A DNA stretch of 64,000 nt. Source: Lumbricus rubellus (taxonomy: Eukaryota; Annelida; Clitellata; Crassiclitellata; Lumbricidae). This document shows positions 34,201-46,300 of this stretch, piece after piece. How positions within the stretch are numbered: the first letter of the stretch is position 1; each line of letters begins with the position of its first letter. The stretch lies in assembly GCA_945859605.1 (NCBI GenBank), contig OX243820.1, forward strand, positions 36,682,061 through 36,746,060, given 5' to 3'. Below the pieces are notes generated by a model. That model had not been told where the DNA came from. It was given only the letters and a program-made list of their open reading frames with translations, and did not search any database. The position numbers and the translations under genes are program-made.

Positions 34201-36486
34201 AATGTCTAGTTAGCAAAAGCGACTGAAGGTAGTGCGCCATGATAGCGGTTGTTGCATGCAGTGGTAGGGTGAAATGTTCCAGCGGGGTGTTGGAAGTTTC
34301 AACCCCCTCTGTGTTTCTTAGGGCTCTATATAGTTAAATCTTCTTTGCACACCCCAATTCAACGGTGGGTCATAGTATAACACCCCTCATTTTGCACCAA
34401 TTCTCATACTGGCAGTGGTAATAGTTGCTGCACATCTCGTGAAGGGCAACTTCGAAATTCGACCAGATCTCTTTTATTTGTGATTTCCTTCATTGGATGG
34501 GGCGCATCCAGTGAACCCTTTACCCATTTGCCTCGAGAATATCCGCTGAAAACATGGGCTTAACGGGAAAAATGAACGGGTAAAGTAATTGTGAGTGAAG
34601 GACTCTCAAGTCTCACGATCCATAAAAATTAAAGGAAGAGAATGAACACCAAAACGTTGACTCTCTGCTCAATTATATAGTATCGGCTGATACCGTTTTA
34701 AAGGTGTCTAACTGTCATCTGCAATTGTGAGTAAAGGACTTGAGTCTCAAGATCCCTACACTGTAACCATCATAAATGAGAAGACTCAAACTCGTAGTCT
34801 TCATGTCACAAGTCGAGTGCTTTAACCAATTGGCAACCGCTTTCTACATACTACTGCCAGTGAGAAAAATTAGAACAAGAAAACGCTGTAGCAAAGAGGA
34901 ATCTGGAGGAGGAGGAACGTCTGCTGCCTCATGCGAAACTGTCACTCAACCTCAGCGCTTATTCTACATTCTACTCCATTTATCTTCTCTTCTCAGCCGT
35001 TCCTCTCTTCGGTCCTCTTCAGTCCTTGGCTGTCCCACGGCTGCATACTTATACGACCCCATCTAGTAGTTTCGCAATTGTGGGCCCCTCCCCCCTATCT
35101 GGAACTTCTTGCCTCCGCCACTCAGGGCCGACCACCTTTTTCAATTTATTTACCAGTTCTGACACACTAAATGCGCAATAAAAATCAATCAATTAGATTA
35201 GATATCCTGTTCAGCTCGCACCTTGGCAGTGCCAGTCCAAACCCTGAAGAAAGAAGGAGGGTGACACTAATCATCTTCGATATGACACATCTTCGATATG
35301 ACAAAGTGTCGTTAAACATCAAAAAGCAGGGCTGTTTTTAAGGAATTTTTAGAACTGCACAACCCCATCTTTCCTTTCCCATTCCCCATGGCAAATTACT
35401 TAAAATCGGAGGACTTTTTTGCTAGTTTTAACTGTACAGGAGTGCTTCTACAACTGCACATTTTGTGCACAACTGCACGTTAAAAAAAGCCCTGTCAAAA
35501 AGTAAGTAGAAATGCGTGCCTACCTTCGTTGTAACTCTGAATGTAATGTAGGATTCCATCGTCGACGTATGCTTCTCAGGATTGTCGACGATGACAAACA
35601 AATCGTGTTCGTCGCTGTCCAAGTCATCTTCGGCCGACTTTCTCGCCAAACGAAACGAACACTGGCCGCCATTTTGATCGCTGCTCAAGTCGAGGTTTCG
35701 AGTAGATGTGGGACTGATCTGCGACAGGTAGTACTAGAAAAACCACACAGATCGATAAAGAACGTACCAAGAACATGTTAGCACATGAAACAGGGACTAT
35801 TGAAACAGTCCAATGAAATGTGCTCAATTCCGCTAGCATCCTCAAAAACAGTGATCACGTAGAAGAATGATTATTGACTGACATGGTACTGATATTATTT
35901 TATCACTGCTTCTGGCTGAGTCTAAGACATCTGAGCTTGAAATGCATTTATTAAGAATAAGCACTACTAAAATCTTCTCAGCTTGAGTGCAATTATCTGC
36001 TATCTCGTTTCACTCAGATTTGTCATTCGATTCCAAAGATCACCAGTGACCACGCAATAGCATAATTATTAAATTTACACAAATAAGACCTACATCAGCC
36101 TAGAATTATATCTAGCACGCTAATCTGCATCTAGAATAGCGATCGTCTAATTGGTATTGCAATTTCATGTCGAGCCTGCATCGACTAGTCTCAACCCCAT
36201 TGACAGTGAAAGCAGAACATTGAGAAATGTAGCAGGGACTCTGGGAGGGTCCAGCGCTAAGTAAACACCCGATAATCGATTGCATTGCCTAGAAGTGTTT
36301 CTCGGCGATGTACACAGAAATCAGTGAAGCGAATGAAAGTATCGGTCGTACTTCGAAGTCATACTCGTCCGATTCTTCGTCGAGGGCGCTAGATAATGGA
36401 TCTTTAACCCCAAGAGGGTCTTTAAAATCCGCGGAATTTCCATCGCCTTCTGAATTAACTACAGACGATGGTTGAGAGTCCGCCAT
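26441..36486 (-). CDS. SNX7/SNX30: Sorting nexin 7/30-type protein (10 exons)
   Basis: Exons in transcript order are 36352-36486, 35524-35733, 34022-34132, 33380-33541, 32807-33002, 32046-32176, 31409-31477, 31044-31130, 29301-29321 and 26441-26650. They total 1,332 nt (443 aa) with all phases matching. An acidic N-terminus is followed by a PX domain (about 58-165) with [12 protein letters not shown], the phosphoinositide-binding [10 protein letters not shown] and HPVLSF. A BAR-type helical region runs to the end, with [10 protein letters not shown] near the C-terminus. The order and motifs match SNX7/SNX30, which bind PI3P on endosomes and act in autophagy-linked trafficking. KQWEF at the exon 4/5 joint is closer to SNX7. 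Exon 9 is only 21 nt. The exon 2 acceptor could also be 15 nt further in. The exon 3 acceptor reads AAG. The last codons overlap a retroelement tail. Confidence 0.93.
26665..26719. repeat. (CA)n repeat in SNX intron 9
   Basis: CACACA and CCTACACACA units lie just upstream (in transcript sense) of the last SNX exon. Confidence 0.85.
26907..27174. mobile_element. hAT-like MITE, family A copy 2
   Basis: TACATTAT flanks both sides (26899-26906 and 27175-27182), a perfect 8 bp duplication. It starts CAAGGCCGTAGCCAGGATTT and ends CTGTCCATGGCCTTG. It is shorter than copy 1 because the internal repeats are fewer. Confidence 0.92.
28196..29009. mobile_element. Nested MULE-like element with GC-rich long inverted repeats
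   Basis: The arms at about 28203-28340 and 28865-29002 are near-perfect reverse complements. They contain repeated GGCGCCCAAACGGC units and then AGTGCTATTTCATTACATAA. Flanks AATGATTTT (28186-28194 and 29010-29018) give a 9 bp duplication, typical of Mutator-like elements. Seven outermost bases of the arms match poorly. Between the arms is a short coding remnant. Confidence 0.75.
28675..28866 (-). pseudogene. Transposase C-terminal remnant inside the MULE-like element
   Basis: A 63-codon minus-strand frame reads [20 protein letters not shown] near its start, then YLRGIAHN near its end, and a stop. [12 protein letters not shown] endings are what I recall from MULE transposases with FLYWCH neighbours. 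The frame is cut at the inverted repeat, so only the C-terminus was retained. Confidence 0.6.
29538..30677. mobile_element. Non-autonomous hAT element
   Basis: CCTTAAAC flanks both sides (29530-29537 and 30678-30685). Ends are CAGTGCTGTCCAACGTGTGG and GGTTGGACAGCACTG. Sub-terminal GCGGCCCGC blocks face each other. No convincing transposase frame remains. It sits in SNX intron 8 inside an older dispersed repeat. Confidence 0.93.
30700..30990 (+). repeat. Dispersed repeat B, copy 1
   Basis: It shares a long block with 34650-34915: ATACCGTTTTAAAGGTGTCT, GTGAGTAAAGGACTTGAGTC and AAGAAAACGCTGTAGCAAAG. Head fragments also occur at 29500-29535 and 34590-34640. It may be a SINE-like family, but its termini are not clear. 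Confidence 0.75.
31215..31255. repeat. (TA)n microsatellite
   Basis: TA run in SNX intron 7. Confidence 0.95.
32345..32445 (-). repeat. Non-LTR retroelement 3' tail, antisense
   Basis: ATTTATATAGCGTCCCATCA, then CTACTCAGGAGCACTCCTAG, the reverse complement of the common tail. Confidence 0.65.
33265..33340 (-). repeat. Non-LTR retroelement 3' tail, antisense
   Basis: TTCTATAGCGCCGCTCACAG, then TCAGTAGCGCTCCCAGTG. It is in SNX intron 4. Confidence 0.6.
34267..34411. mobile_element. Possible MITE related to 43841-43986
   Basis: GCAGTGGTA occurs on both sides (34258-34266 and 34412-34420). The right end CCAATTCTCATACTG matches the terminal motif of 43841-43986. The left end GGGTGAAATG is shortened. 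Confidence 0.5.
34590..34915 (+). repeat. Dispersed repeat B, copy 2 (with a second partial head)
   Basis: Matches 30700-30990 over most of its length. The first 70 bases repeat the GTGAGTGAAGGACT/CTCAAGTCTCACGATCC head motif. Confidence 0.75.
35327..35494. mobile_element. hAT-like MITE with perfect 8 bp duplication
   Basis: TCAAAAAG flanks both sides (35319-35326 and 35495-35502). Ends are CAGGGCTGTTTTTAAG and TTAAAAAAAGCCCTG. 168 bp. A diverged relative lies at 8577-8766. It ends about 30 bp downstream of SNX exon 2. Confidence 0.92.
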
Positions 36487-36939
36487 TGTTAGTGATCACG
36501 TGCGCAACCAAGCACCGCCCCCTGCGATTACCGTACACGTCGTAATTGACGCTGATCAGTTCATAACCTGGCTTCACAAGGAATTACGGTATTTTTCTTT
36601 CGCAATCGAGCGAATCACGCTCTCCCTCTTGAATTTGACAATGACATTGTGTTCGCTGGTATTAATGGTAATTAATTGTCATACTCGATTGGCATGATAG
36701 TGTAACTGGACTACTTCTTGAGTGTTTTTCCTTGAGTGATGTCATTTTTCTATTAAAGAATATTCCTATCTTTATATTTATATTGAAGCTGTGGAATCTT
36801 TTACGACCTTATACTTTTGCAGATTTAAAAACGTATATCCACCCACATGAAATTCTAATAAGCAGCATATACGCTAACACTGATTCAAACCATTCTTTGA
36901 TAGCACAAATAATATGTTCTAATACTGGACACGAAGATC

Positions 36940-37395
36940 CGACTGTATTCGTCGTTGGTGCTGCCTGTGGTATTATATGCAAGTGAAACATGGAAGACAA
37001 CAGCAAAGACAACAAAACAACTAAATGTCTTCCACCGGAGATGCCTACGATCTATCCTTGGCATCTCATGGAAGGACCACATCAGAAACGAGGAGGTGCT
37101 AACAATGGCGGGGACGAAGGATCTTGAGTACATCATCATGGGGAGAAGGGAAAGGTTGGCTGGGCACATCCTTAGACTACCAAAGGAGAGGATTGCGATG
37201 ACGGCGATAACATGGGTTCCGGAGGGGGGAAAGCGAAGAAGAGGCAGACCAAGAAACACCTGGAGACGTACATTTAAGGAAGATCTGGAGAAGATGGGAC
37301 TGGGTTGGGACGAGGCGGAGGTGGTGGCTGGTGACCGTATGGAGTGGCGAAGACTTGTTGACCAATGCTCCGATCGGAACAGGAGGAACTAAGTC
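36940..37395 (+). pseudogene. Non-LTR retrotransposon reverse transcriptase C-terminus
   Basis: A frame of about 145 codons carries VVLYASETWKTTAKTTKQLN, VFHRRCLRSILGISWKDH, ERLAGHILRLP and GKRRRGRPRNTW. This is the recognisable end of a LINE ORF2 downstream of the reverse transcriptase. The catalytic domains are missing, so it is a 5'-truncated copy. It lies between the divergently facing 5' end of the SNX gene and the STK11 3' side. Confidence 0.88.
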
Positions 37396-38472
37396 TAAGT
37401 AAGACTGGACAAATTGGCTTTTTTAAAAATCAGATGCACACCTAGGCTTGTAGATAGGCCTACAAGGTATAAATAAAACACAAGAATGATTCAGAGTAGG
37501 CGTTAGGTAAATATGAAACTGTGATTTTAAAATATCAATGTGACAACAGGGTGGCAGTAACTGTTCTGTAAGGGTGTTTAATTTAACCAAGTTTATCCAT
37601 CTCTTTGTGGAAGTTATAATAGCAAACTGTCTTCAATCCTTGTGGCAAAATAATGATATAATATATACAAAGGATATAATCAACCTAAAATAGTGAACTT
37701 GCACCAGTTTCTGACAAGTACGATGCTTTACATCACACAAACGATAATCTCACGTATACCACTCTTGTCTGTCCTTAATTTTAGTTCTTGTTTCAGTAGT
37801 TTCCACATTTTAAAGTATTTCCGATTATTCTACCTTTCCAGATCTAAATTTATGATAACCATTTTTACATTGCAGTGATTCTTACGACATAATTACGTGT
37901 TCAATTTCCAAATATTAAGTGAAACTCTTGATTCCCCATATTTGTTGTGACCTTTTCTATAATTAAGGATTCTGATTACATAATATTTCTTCTTTGGTTT
38001 ATTATTCCATCACGATCTTTCCAAGACAACACCTCAAACCTTAACTTAATGGACAAGTGTATACTGGTTGTTAAATTCACAACCATTCACTAAAACCAGT
38101 TTGTGGAGCACTCATTCGATGCATAGTCACACGCAGGACTTTGAAAACAAACACAAGAATTTTCCAAAACGATTTTTCTTAAAAAACAACGATGTTAGTC
38201 ATGTGTGGTTTTTTTTAACCTCATACGAAAAATCACCGAGCATCTGCCATACATACATACACATTTTTGTACGCCATTAAAAAAAATCAAAGCTCACAAA
38301 CGTTGCTATTAATCGAACAATGTCCTCGGCTCCGTGACATAAGAGCGACCAACGATACCGCCGATAAAAAAAGCACTGCAAGCATTGGCAATTACAGGTC
38401 AGCACCGACAAATCTTCAGCCGAAACACCCAACCATTTTCTGATCAAGATTGTCCAACACAGCTGTGAAAGG

Positions 38473-38610
38473 CAGGGATGCCACTATGATTTTAAAAAGG
38501 TAAGATCTGACCAAAAAAAGGCAAGAAAAAGCTCGATCTTGACAGAACAACTAGATAAGACCGAAAAACCTAGATCTAGGTGGAAAAAGCTATTATGAGT
38601 GGCATCCCTG
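38473..38610. mobile_element. hAT-like MITE
   Basis: Ends are CAGGGATGCCACT and AGTGGCATCCCTG, perfect 13 bp inverted repeats. Flanks GTGAAAGG and GCGGAAGG match at 6 of 8 positions, a decayed duplication. Confidence 0.75.
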
Positions 38611-39087
38611 GCGGAAGGTGCCCGGATGGACCCTTCACACGATACAGCTGCATAGCTTGTTCATTCATACGCATCATTTATGTAGCGCCTCTCAAAGATA
38701 ACTGAAGTGCTCAAAAGCGTAACCACAGGAGAAATTAAACATTTCAACTGTAACTTCGCACACCATAGTGATCGGAAGCTCCGTGCGCTGTCAAAGAAAC
38801 AAAAAGCAGTATAGCTGTTAATTATAAGCTACAATCCACAAAGTTTGGCAGAGATCATCGAAATCTGTAGCGACACAATAGCTAAGAGAGAGGGGGAAGA
38901 GAAATTTACCAATAGACAAATACCCGTGGCCCCGATTTACACATTTTGCAAACGCTGCTGCTGGTCTTCACACAGAATAGATTCATTATCCACAAACCAA
39001 TCAATCAATCGATCGATCAATCAATCGATCAATCAAACAAATAAAACTTGCTATTGTGATCAATTTTCTTAAGACAAGGCCTCAAAC

Positions 39088-39235
39088 ATGGTTGGGCGTG
39101 GTGATGTACGAGAATGTTCAGTGCCTTGAAGCCAGAAGGGTGTGGGTTCGAATCCACTTCAAGCTGCTGCGTATGGACCCTGAGCAAGTCCTTCACTCGT
39201 ATAAATTTGCTCACTACCCTCCTCAATTCATGCTC
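39088..39235 (+). mobile_element. SINE fragment (5' two-thirds)
   Basis: TGGGTTCGAATCCACTTCAA and GAGCAAGTCCTTCACTCGTA match the SINE family at 20935 and 45294. The common 3' tail is missing. Confidence 0.75.
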
Positions 39236-39784
39236 ATTCATTGCATAGAGTCACCTCCTAATCAATGCAGTAATACTAACCAAAAGTGCAAAAACCCCGG
39301 CTGCAAAATTTTATTGCTCAAGAACACAATCCAAAAATAATTCGTGTCAGGTTGAAAGTGAAAACGGATTAATTTCTAAACGATTCCGTTAAGAAAGACG
39401 ATGAACTAAGAACAAATTTCACAGATGACCAACAGGACATTCACGAAATCTGGTTGGACAAAATCAGTTCATAGATTTCCACATCAGCACACAAGAAAAA
39501 GTATACTTTAAAGTAACTTAGAAGCCTATTATTCAGAAACATTGAAACCTCCTAGTAACGCACTCTGCTCTAAAACTAATTCTAGAAGGTCCCGGAGCAG
39601 AAAAAAATCAGATCATCAGAAAATTAAGAGTGTGTGTTCCAAAGGTAGTGCAACAACAATAATAAATGTTCAATCTGAATGAACTAATGAACAATCTCCT
39701 AGTAACATGTTGGAAACTATTTAACGATGCTGTAACCATCTAGTAACATCTTGTAACCTTTTCCTAAGATGCTGGAACCTTCTC

Positions 39785-39970
39785 ATGTTACAAGAATGCT
39801 CCAACATTTCACAAGAATGTTCCAACATGTTGCCAAAATGTTCCAACATGTTACAAAAGGTTCCAACATGTTACAAAATGTTTCAACATGTTACAAAAGG
39901 TTCCAACATGTTGCCAAAATGTGCCAACAAGTTGCACGATAGTTCCACAATGTCACAAGACGGTTCCAAC
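39785..39970. repeat. About 22 bp minisatellite
   Basis: Seven or more units of TGTTCCAACATGTTACAAAA with substitutions. Confidence 0.88.
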
Positions 39971-40265
39971 ACGTAACTGGGGAAGAACGACGCTACAGAC
40001 CGCACTACCAGACTACTCTCACAGGTCTACGTTAAATTAAACTACAAAAAATCTCCTCCGCTTAAAAAAAATCAAACCAAAACAGACGCTCAAACTAGTT
40101 ACAAAAAATATACACGCACAACCTTTGTACAAGCAATTTAAATAGCAGCAGCAGCAGCAGCGCCGCGCATACAAACACATTCACACGCGTATTTACACAA
40201 CGAAAAAAAAACAAAAACGATCCGCCGATTCTGGTCCGAGAGAACCGATCCCAGCTGTTCCTAAA

Positions 40266-40300
40266 GTCAATTTATATAGCTCCTCTAAATGTGCACGGCT
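40266..40300 (-). repeat. Retroelement tail downstream of STK11
   Basis: CAATTTATATAGCTCCTCTA begins about 20 bp beyond the STK11 stop codon, so it lies in the 3' UTR. Confidence 0.6.
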
Positions 40301-40317
40301 ATCACAGGATGCTGGTG

Positions 40318-43300
40318 TCAAGATGGTCGGCAGGCGTTCAGTTGGAACCGTCGCACTCGACTGTTCCTACGCTGCAACTGCACAGTGGTGTCTGGCGTGC
40401 CGTCGACGACGATGTGGTCGGTGTGGGTGGCAACCGGAACTACGTGCCTCACTTCTAATGTCTGCTTTACAGACATGTCTGCAACGAAGAAGAAGAGCTT
40501 CGTACAACGCAATCTTAAATTTATATAGCGCCACATAAATTTGGCCTTGCTCCTGCATGCCATTGCGAGCTCTGTGCCCCTACTCTTAAGTACTGCTCGC
40601 CACTTACCCTCCCGTCTTTCGACAGAACAAAGCTCGGGTCCCTTTAGTTTCTACCATACTCAAAGACGCTCCCGACCTGATAGCGAAAGGAACAAACCAA
40701 GATAAAAGAGAATGGTTTTCAAATGCTTGCGGAAAAGGGGCAAAGACCAAGAAGTTCACTTTTATATCATGGAGATTGCTAGATAACTTATAATTACAGA
40801 ACGATGAACTGACTACAGCGAAGTTTTTAATGCAGAACTGTGGAAGTCTTTTCTTGTATTATAGTCATCGTCGTAGTAATAGTAGTCGTTTATTGTGGAA
40901 GTCTTTTCTTGTATTATAGTCATCGTCGTAGTAATAGTAGTACTCGTTTATTGGCAGAGCGTCAACCAAACACAAAATTTGCAATCTAACAGTAGTCAGG
41001 ACAAACTCAAAAACATTGCACACGTCAAATGATAATCGAAAATGGTTATACGGCCCGCTGGTCTCGTTCGACCCTTTCTTTCTCGATAACATTTGACAGT
41101 GCCAAAAAAAATGCAATGCATGAAACGAACACAACGAAAACGATCTAAAACACATCGCCAACGATCTAAGTCTAGCAGAGAGAGAGAGAGATTAAACACA
41201 GTAAGTTAATTTTTTTAACCCTTTACCGATCAAGGTCATAGGCTTTCCCATACCTTCGACTACACTTTGATCGGTAAAGGGTTAAACATGTTTCTAAATT
41301 TAACATGCTTCTAAATTTAACATGTTTCTAAATTTAACATGTTTCTAAACTTAACATGTTTCTAAACTTAACATGTTTCTAAATTTAACATGTTTCTAAA
41401 TTGAACATGTTTCAAAATTTAACATTTCATGAGACACATTTTCCACGAACCTTCGAGACTCGTTTCTGCGATGACATGCTCCTCCTCCTCCTCGTATTCG
41501 TCGCCGCTTGAGTCAGCGTGAACCCGATGTAGGTTGATGAGGTAGGGCACGACGGTCATGCTGCGGAGGGTGTCGCCATCCTCCGGACGCGGACACAGGC
41601 GGACATACTCGGACATCATACGAGGATGCTTTTTCCTAAACCAGCTGCGTTTTTTAAACAGAAAAATTAAATGCATTCAACAATTTTCTTGCATCACCAC
41701 AAAAAATTTCATGTTAAAATAATGTCATGTAATCAAAGTTTGTACTGTATTACCGCATACAAATCTGATGTTACAGCGATGTAATATATTCAAAATGTTT
41801 CTTCCATTACCACAAAAAATTCCATGTTAAAGTAATGTTGCTTTTCTTGCATTTCCACACAGAAATCCTATGTTAAACTAACTTCCTTACATCTGTGCCT
41901 GCTTTCCTTCCATTTCATTAGCATTCAACTTATTTCTTCGTTTGCATAATTAACATTCAAAGTTTGTCTTCTATTCAATTGATATCTCTAACTTCAATAT
42001 GGAACGACAAAGCGGCCCCTTATCGGTTCCTGTATCAGAGAGTACAGTAAGTAATGAAAAAATAATGACATACGTGCACAAATTCAGTCTGGCCTCGCTC
42101 CTGCCTACCTTTGCGAGCTCTGTAGCCCTACTCTTAGTGCTCGCCATTTCCGCTTCCTTCGTTCGACTGAACAAAGTCTACACTAAGTCCCATTTTGCTC
42201 GTACCACCACTACGCAGAACCGTGCCTTCTCGGTGGTAGAACCTTTGACCTGCCTTTGATGCTCCACTTCATTTCTAGAACTCCTTCTCAGGCATTCCTC
42301 TCTCATCTTAAGACAGTTTTATTTGGCCATGCTGGGGTTTGGAGCACCACTGAGTAGTTCCCTTGAATAGAGGCACAATAGAAATTCATTTAATGAATGC
42401 ATGAATGAATTGAAGAGTACAGAATTATTAGAGGACGAGCAAGACTTCTTACTCATGGGCTCTGATTTGCTGAATGGTAAACCTCTTGCTCGGCTCATAC
42501 TGCAGCATACCTGTGATAAAACAGAACACGAAACAGATGTTACATTATCCCAATGTTGGCAAAAAAACTTAACGGACAATACATTAGCTAAAAATAGCCC
42601 AAATAAATAAACTGTCACAAATTTAAACAACAAACTAAATAAACAGACAGTCAAGTAACAAAAAAACTAAAAGCCCAATAGGTAATAAAGAGATAAGAAA
42701 TAAATAGTAAAAAATAATTACGATAAATCATATATAGCTAATAGCTATTCATTTTTAGCCAGCTAGCTACGTATTTATTTAAAAGACACAAATAGCTAAC
42801 CACAAACTAATTAGCCAAATAGTTAATAAACTGACAAATAAGATAAAGATATTCAATAGCTAAACAAATAAATAGCTAATGGCAATTTGGTCATGACTCC
42901 AACCTTTGATAAGATCACCGAGTAGCTTATCAACGCAATCCGGTATCGAGTATTCACCCTTGCCGATATTTTCAAACAGCCTGTAGATATTGTCACCCTC
43001 AAACGGATAGAGACCTGTCGTTATGTTGTACCTACAAACACAAACCAATGCTACCTACAAACACAAACCAATGCTATCTACAAACACAAACCAATGCTAC
43101 CTATAAACACAAACTATGCTGCCTATAAACACAAACTGTGCTACCTGCAAACACAAAACGATGCTACCTATAAACACAACCCCTGCTTGAATTGATTTTG
43201 GAACAACACTCTAGTACTTAACCCACCCCGTGATATTTTTGTGAAAAAGTTCTTAGTAGAAGAATAATAATTGTTTGATTTTCATTCAGCAGAAGCACAA

Positions 43301-46300
43301 ATAGAATACAAATTATTTTAAGAAAAAGAGAGAATATGAAGTTAAATTAAGGCCTTCAGCAGTGAATAAGAAGTACAAATATTTTTAGAACGAAAATTAA
43401 GAAATTTCTAATTTTATGTGGTCGCATTTTATTGTATTGTATTGTATTGTATTTAAACATTTATAAAGCGCCTCTAGTAGGGTAAACCGTTCAGAGGCGC
43501 TCCAAGTGCGCAAGGCCCAGTGAGAAGAAACAGGTTTTGAGAAGAGACAAAGCAGAGGAGAGACTACCAGAAAGAAGTGTAGAGCGAACAGAAGGAGAAA
43601 GGGCATTCCAAAGAGAAGGACCAATTGAGACAAATGATCGAGACTGAGCCATAACAGTTCTAGACCGAGGAACCAAGAGGTCAAATCTGTTGGATGAACG
43701 AAGTGGACGGTGGGAGGAAGCTGAGTGAGGACGAAGTAAAACATTAGTGAGATATTTTGGGGCAAGACCCCGTTGAGCCTTTATGATCAGAGATTTTAGG
43801 TTCAGTATCTATCAGCATAATGGCATTTCACCTGTATACCCAGTATGAGAATTGTGGAAAAATAACTGGGGGGGTTGGCCTATGATAAACTTGAAATTGG
43901 GGTATGAAAAACATACTTTAACATGGGGCTCTAAAAATGACTGGGGGGGTTGAACCCCCCCAACCCCCCCGGCAATTCTCACCCTGTGTATACCTGAAGG
44001 TCACATGACTGTAAACAAGTTCAAACTGGTCTTGGGGAAGAATGGGGTTAATAATACACAAACGTTTGATAAATGCAGACCTAGAGATTGACACTGGCCG
44101 TTTGATGAAGCCAGCATCGTCAGGATGAGCACTGAGGAACGTATCCCCTTGGATGCATAATTACCGACCACAGACTTAAAGACAAATAGACAGAGAATAA
44201 CTTACAGCGTAACACCAGACGACCAGATGTCTACTTTGAAACCGGAAAACGTGTCCTCTCCGTTGGCGATCTCCGGCGGCTGGAAAGCAGGCGACCCCTG
44301 GCTCGTCCGACAGAGGTCATCGAGTGCAAACGTGTCCAGAGCCTGAAAAGAAGACGACCTCATCTAATTAACACATATGATTAATATGTATTCATTCATT
44401 CATTCATTCCGACATTTATTATATATAGCGCTCCTTCAAGTTAAAAAGCTACTCAGAGGTGCTCCAGAATCCTGCGCGCCCAAAAAGAACAGTTTTAAGT
44501 TTAGTAAGAAACGATCCTGGTAGAGTCCCAGGGTGTAGGAACCGTTCAAAAGGAAGGCTATTCATACATATATTATGCAGAAATAAGGAATATTACAAAA
44601 ACCGGAAATTGGGTTTTGAAAACGAAAATCTGTGCTCACTGTTTACAAACCGATAATTTATTTCATAAAACAATCTTTTAAAATTATTAAGATATGATTC
44701 GTTCCTTAAAACAGTCTACGCAAATCTTGCCTCTGCTACGCCAAGGTCTGTGATCTTCAGGGTTTCGTCGTTCGTCAGAAGAAGGTTACCGGGTTTTATG
44801 TCTTTATGCACGATGTTCTGACCGTGCAGATATTCAAGGCCGTCGACGAGCTGACAGAAGTAGCTAGAAAAAACAAAACATGACATTTGCCGAATACTAT
44901 CGATAGAAAAAAGTAACGGCTACTGCATGATAAACCGTAATTACTGCAAGCGGATACCTAAATAACAGTTGTATTCCATTGTATTGATAGATGCCATGCA
45001 CTCACTAATGCCTATCGTAGTCATGGTACCATAATTTAGGGGCTCATCTAGCGGGGTTGAAAATCCCCTTTCGGGCTCTAAGGGCAACCGAAAGTATAAC
45101 CATTTAATTCAGACTTCTTTTAAAAATGTTATTACACTTCGTACATTCTTCTTAAATTGGTTGCAAAGTAAATTATTTCATCGGAACGTAATACAAATAC
45201 AAACACAGTTAAAGCACGGTATACAGATGTATGATATTGAATAGAACTGATTTAAACCAGAGTGCTTTAAGGAAGTTAAAGATGCATGCATCGTGAGGCG
45301 CGGTGGTTTAGTGGTGGCGTCGTTGCCTTGGAGCCGGAAGGTTCAAGGTTCGAATCCACCTCGCCGCGTAAGGACCTTGGGTGAGTCCTTCACTCACAAT
45401 CGCTCAGCGCTTCAGTGTGAAACTCCGATGCAGTGTCCGCTCTGCATTCTCTAGTAGTGAGCTTGAAGAGGCGCATACAAACAAGCAGAACAGATTTAAA
45501 TGTTAAGTGAGTTCACCTAACTGCAATGGAATACCATTCAAAGAGGAATGGCTAGTGAGAAGGAGGAGAATGATTCTCACCAGTTGGCCTGGAAGATCGG
45601 AAACCTTTTCCCCGGCGCACCTTCGAGCAGTTCCTGTAGACCGACGACGCAGTAATCCATCACCATGTACATCTTCTGCTTCTCAACGTTCTCGAGAACG
45701 TCGATCAGTTCGATGACGTTGCGATGGTGAAGTCGCTTCAGAAGAATTATTTCCCTGCAAAGAAATCAACCACACGCATAATCTCCACTTTCACTTCACC
45801 GTGGGTCACACTAAATATTTGGATTTGTTACCCAGCTACGCTTTTGCATTTTTGCGTGAGGTTATCTAAAAGCAGTTTTGCAGTGTGTGGTAATTTCAAT
45901 CAGAGGCTTAAATTTTTACTAAATGTAAGTGGAATGTCAAAGCTGCAAAAAACACTGGTGCAAATGATATTCTAAATCTTGAAGCATCGGACGAGCGGGT
46001 TTAGGGCACATTTGGTTAACACACTGCTACCTTCCCATTGGTTCACTCGACCTTTACTTCGCTGACAAAATGAGCAGCAAGATGGGTAGACCACTTGCAT
46101 GACTGTCACACAGTTAAATGCACCTCCTGGAAAAGTTTGTTTTCATCGATTCACTTAATGAATTGTAATCATACATCGATGTGTCAGTTTGAAATAAACG
46201 AAAATCATTATTATTAAAAGGCAAATCAGGTGCATTGTCGTGTTACACTACATTCAAGTACTTAGCAATTCAGATCTTGAGTTAGTATATAAAAAGCACC

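Larger units (their letters stand above)
37396..40317. other. STK11 3' UTR / intergenic region
   Basis: It holds a 138 bp MITE (38473-38610), a SINE (39088-39235), a minisatellite (39785-39970) and a retroelement tail (40266-40300). No additional gene could be supported. Confidence 0.5.
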
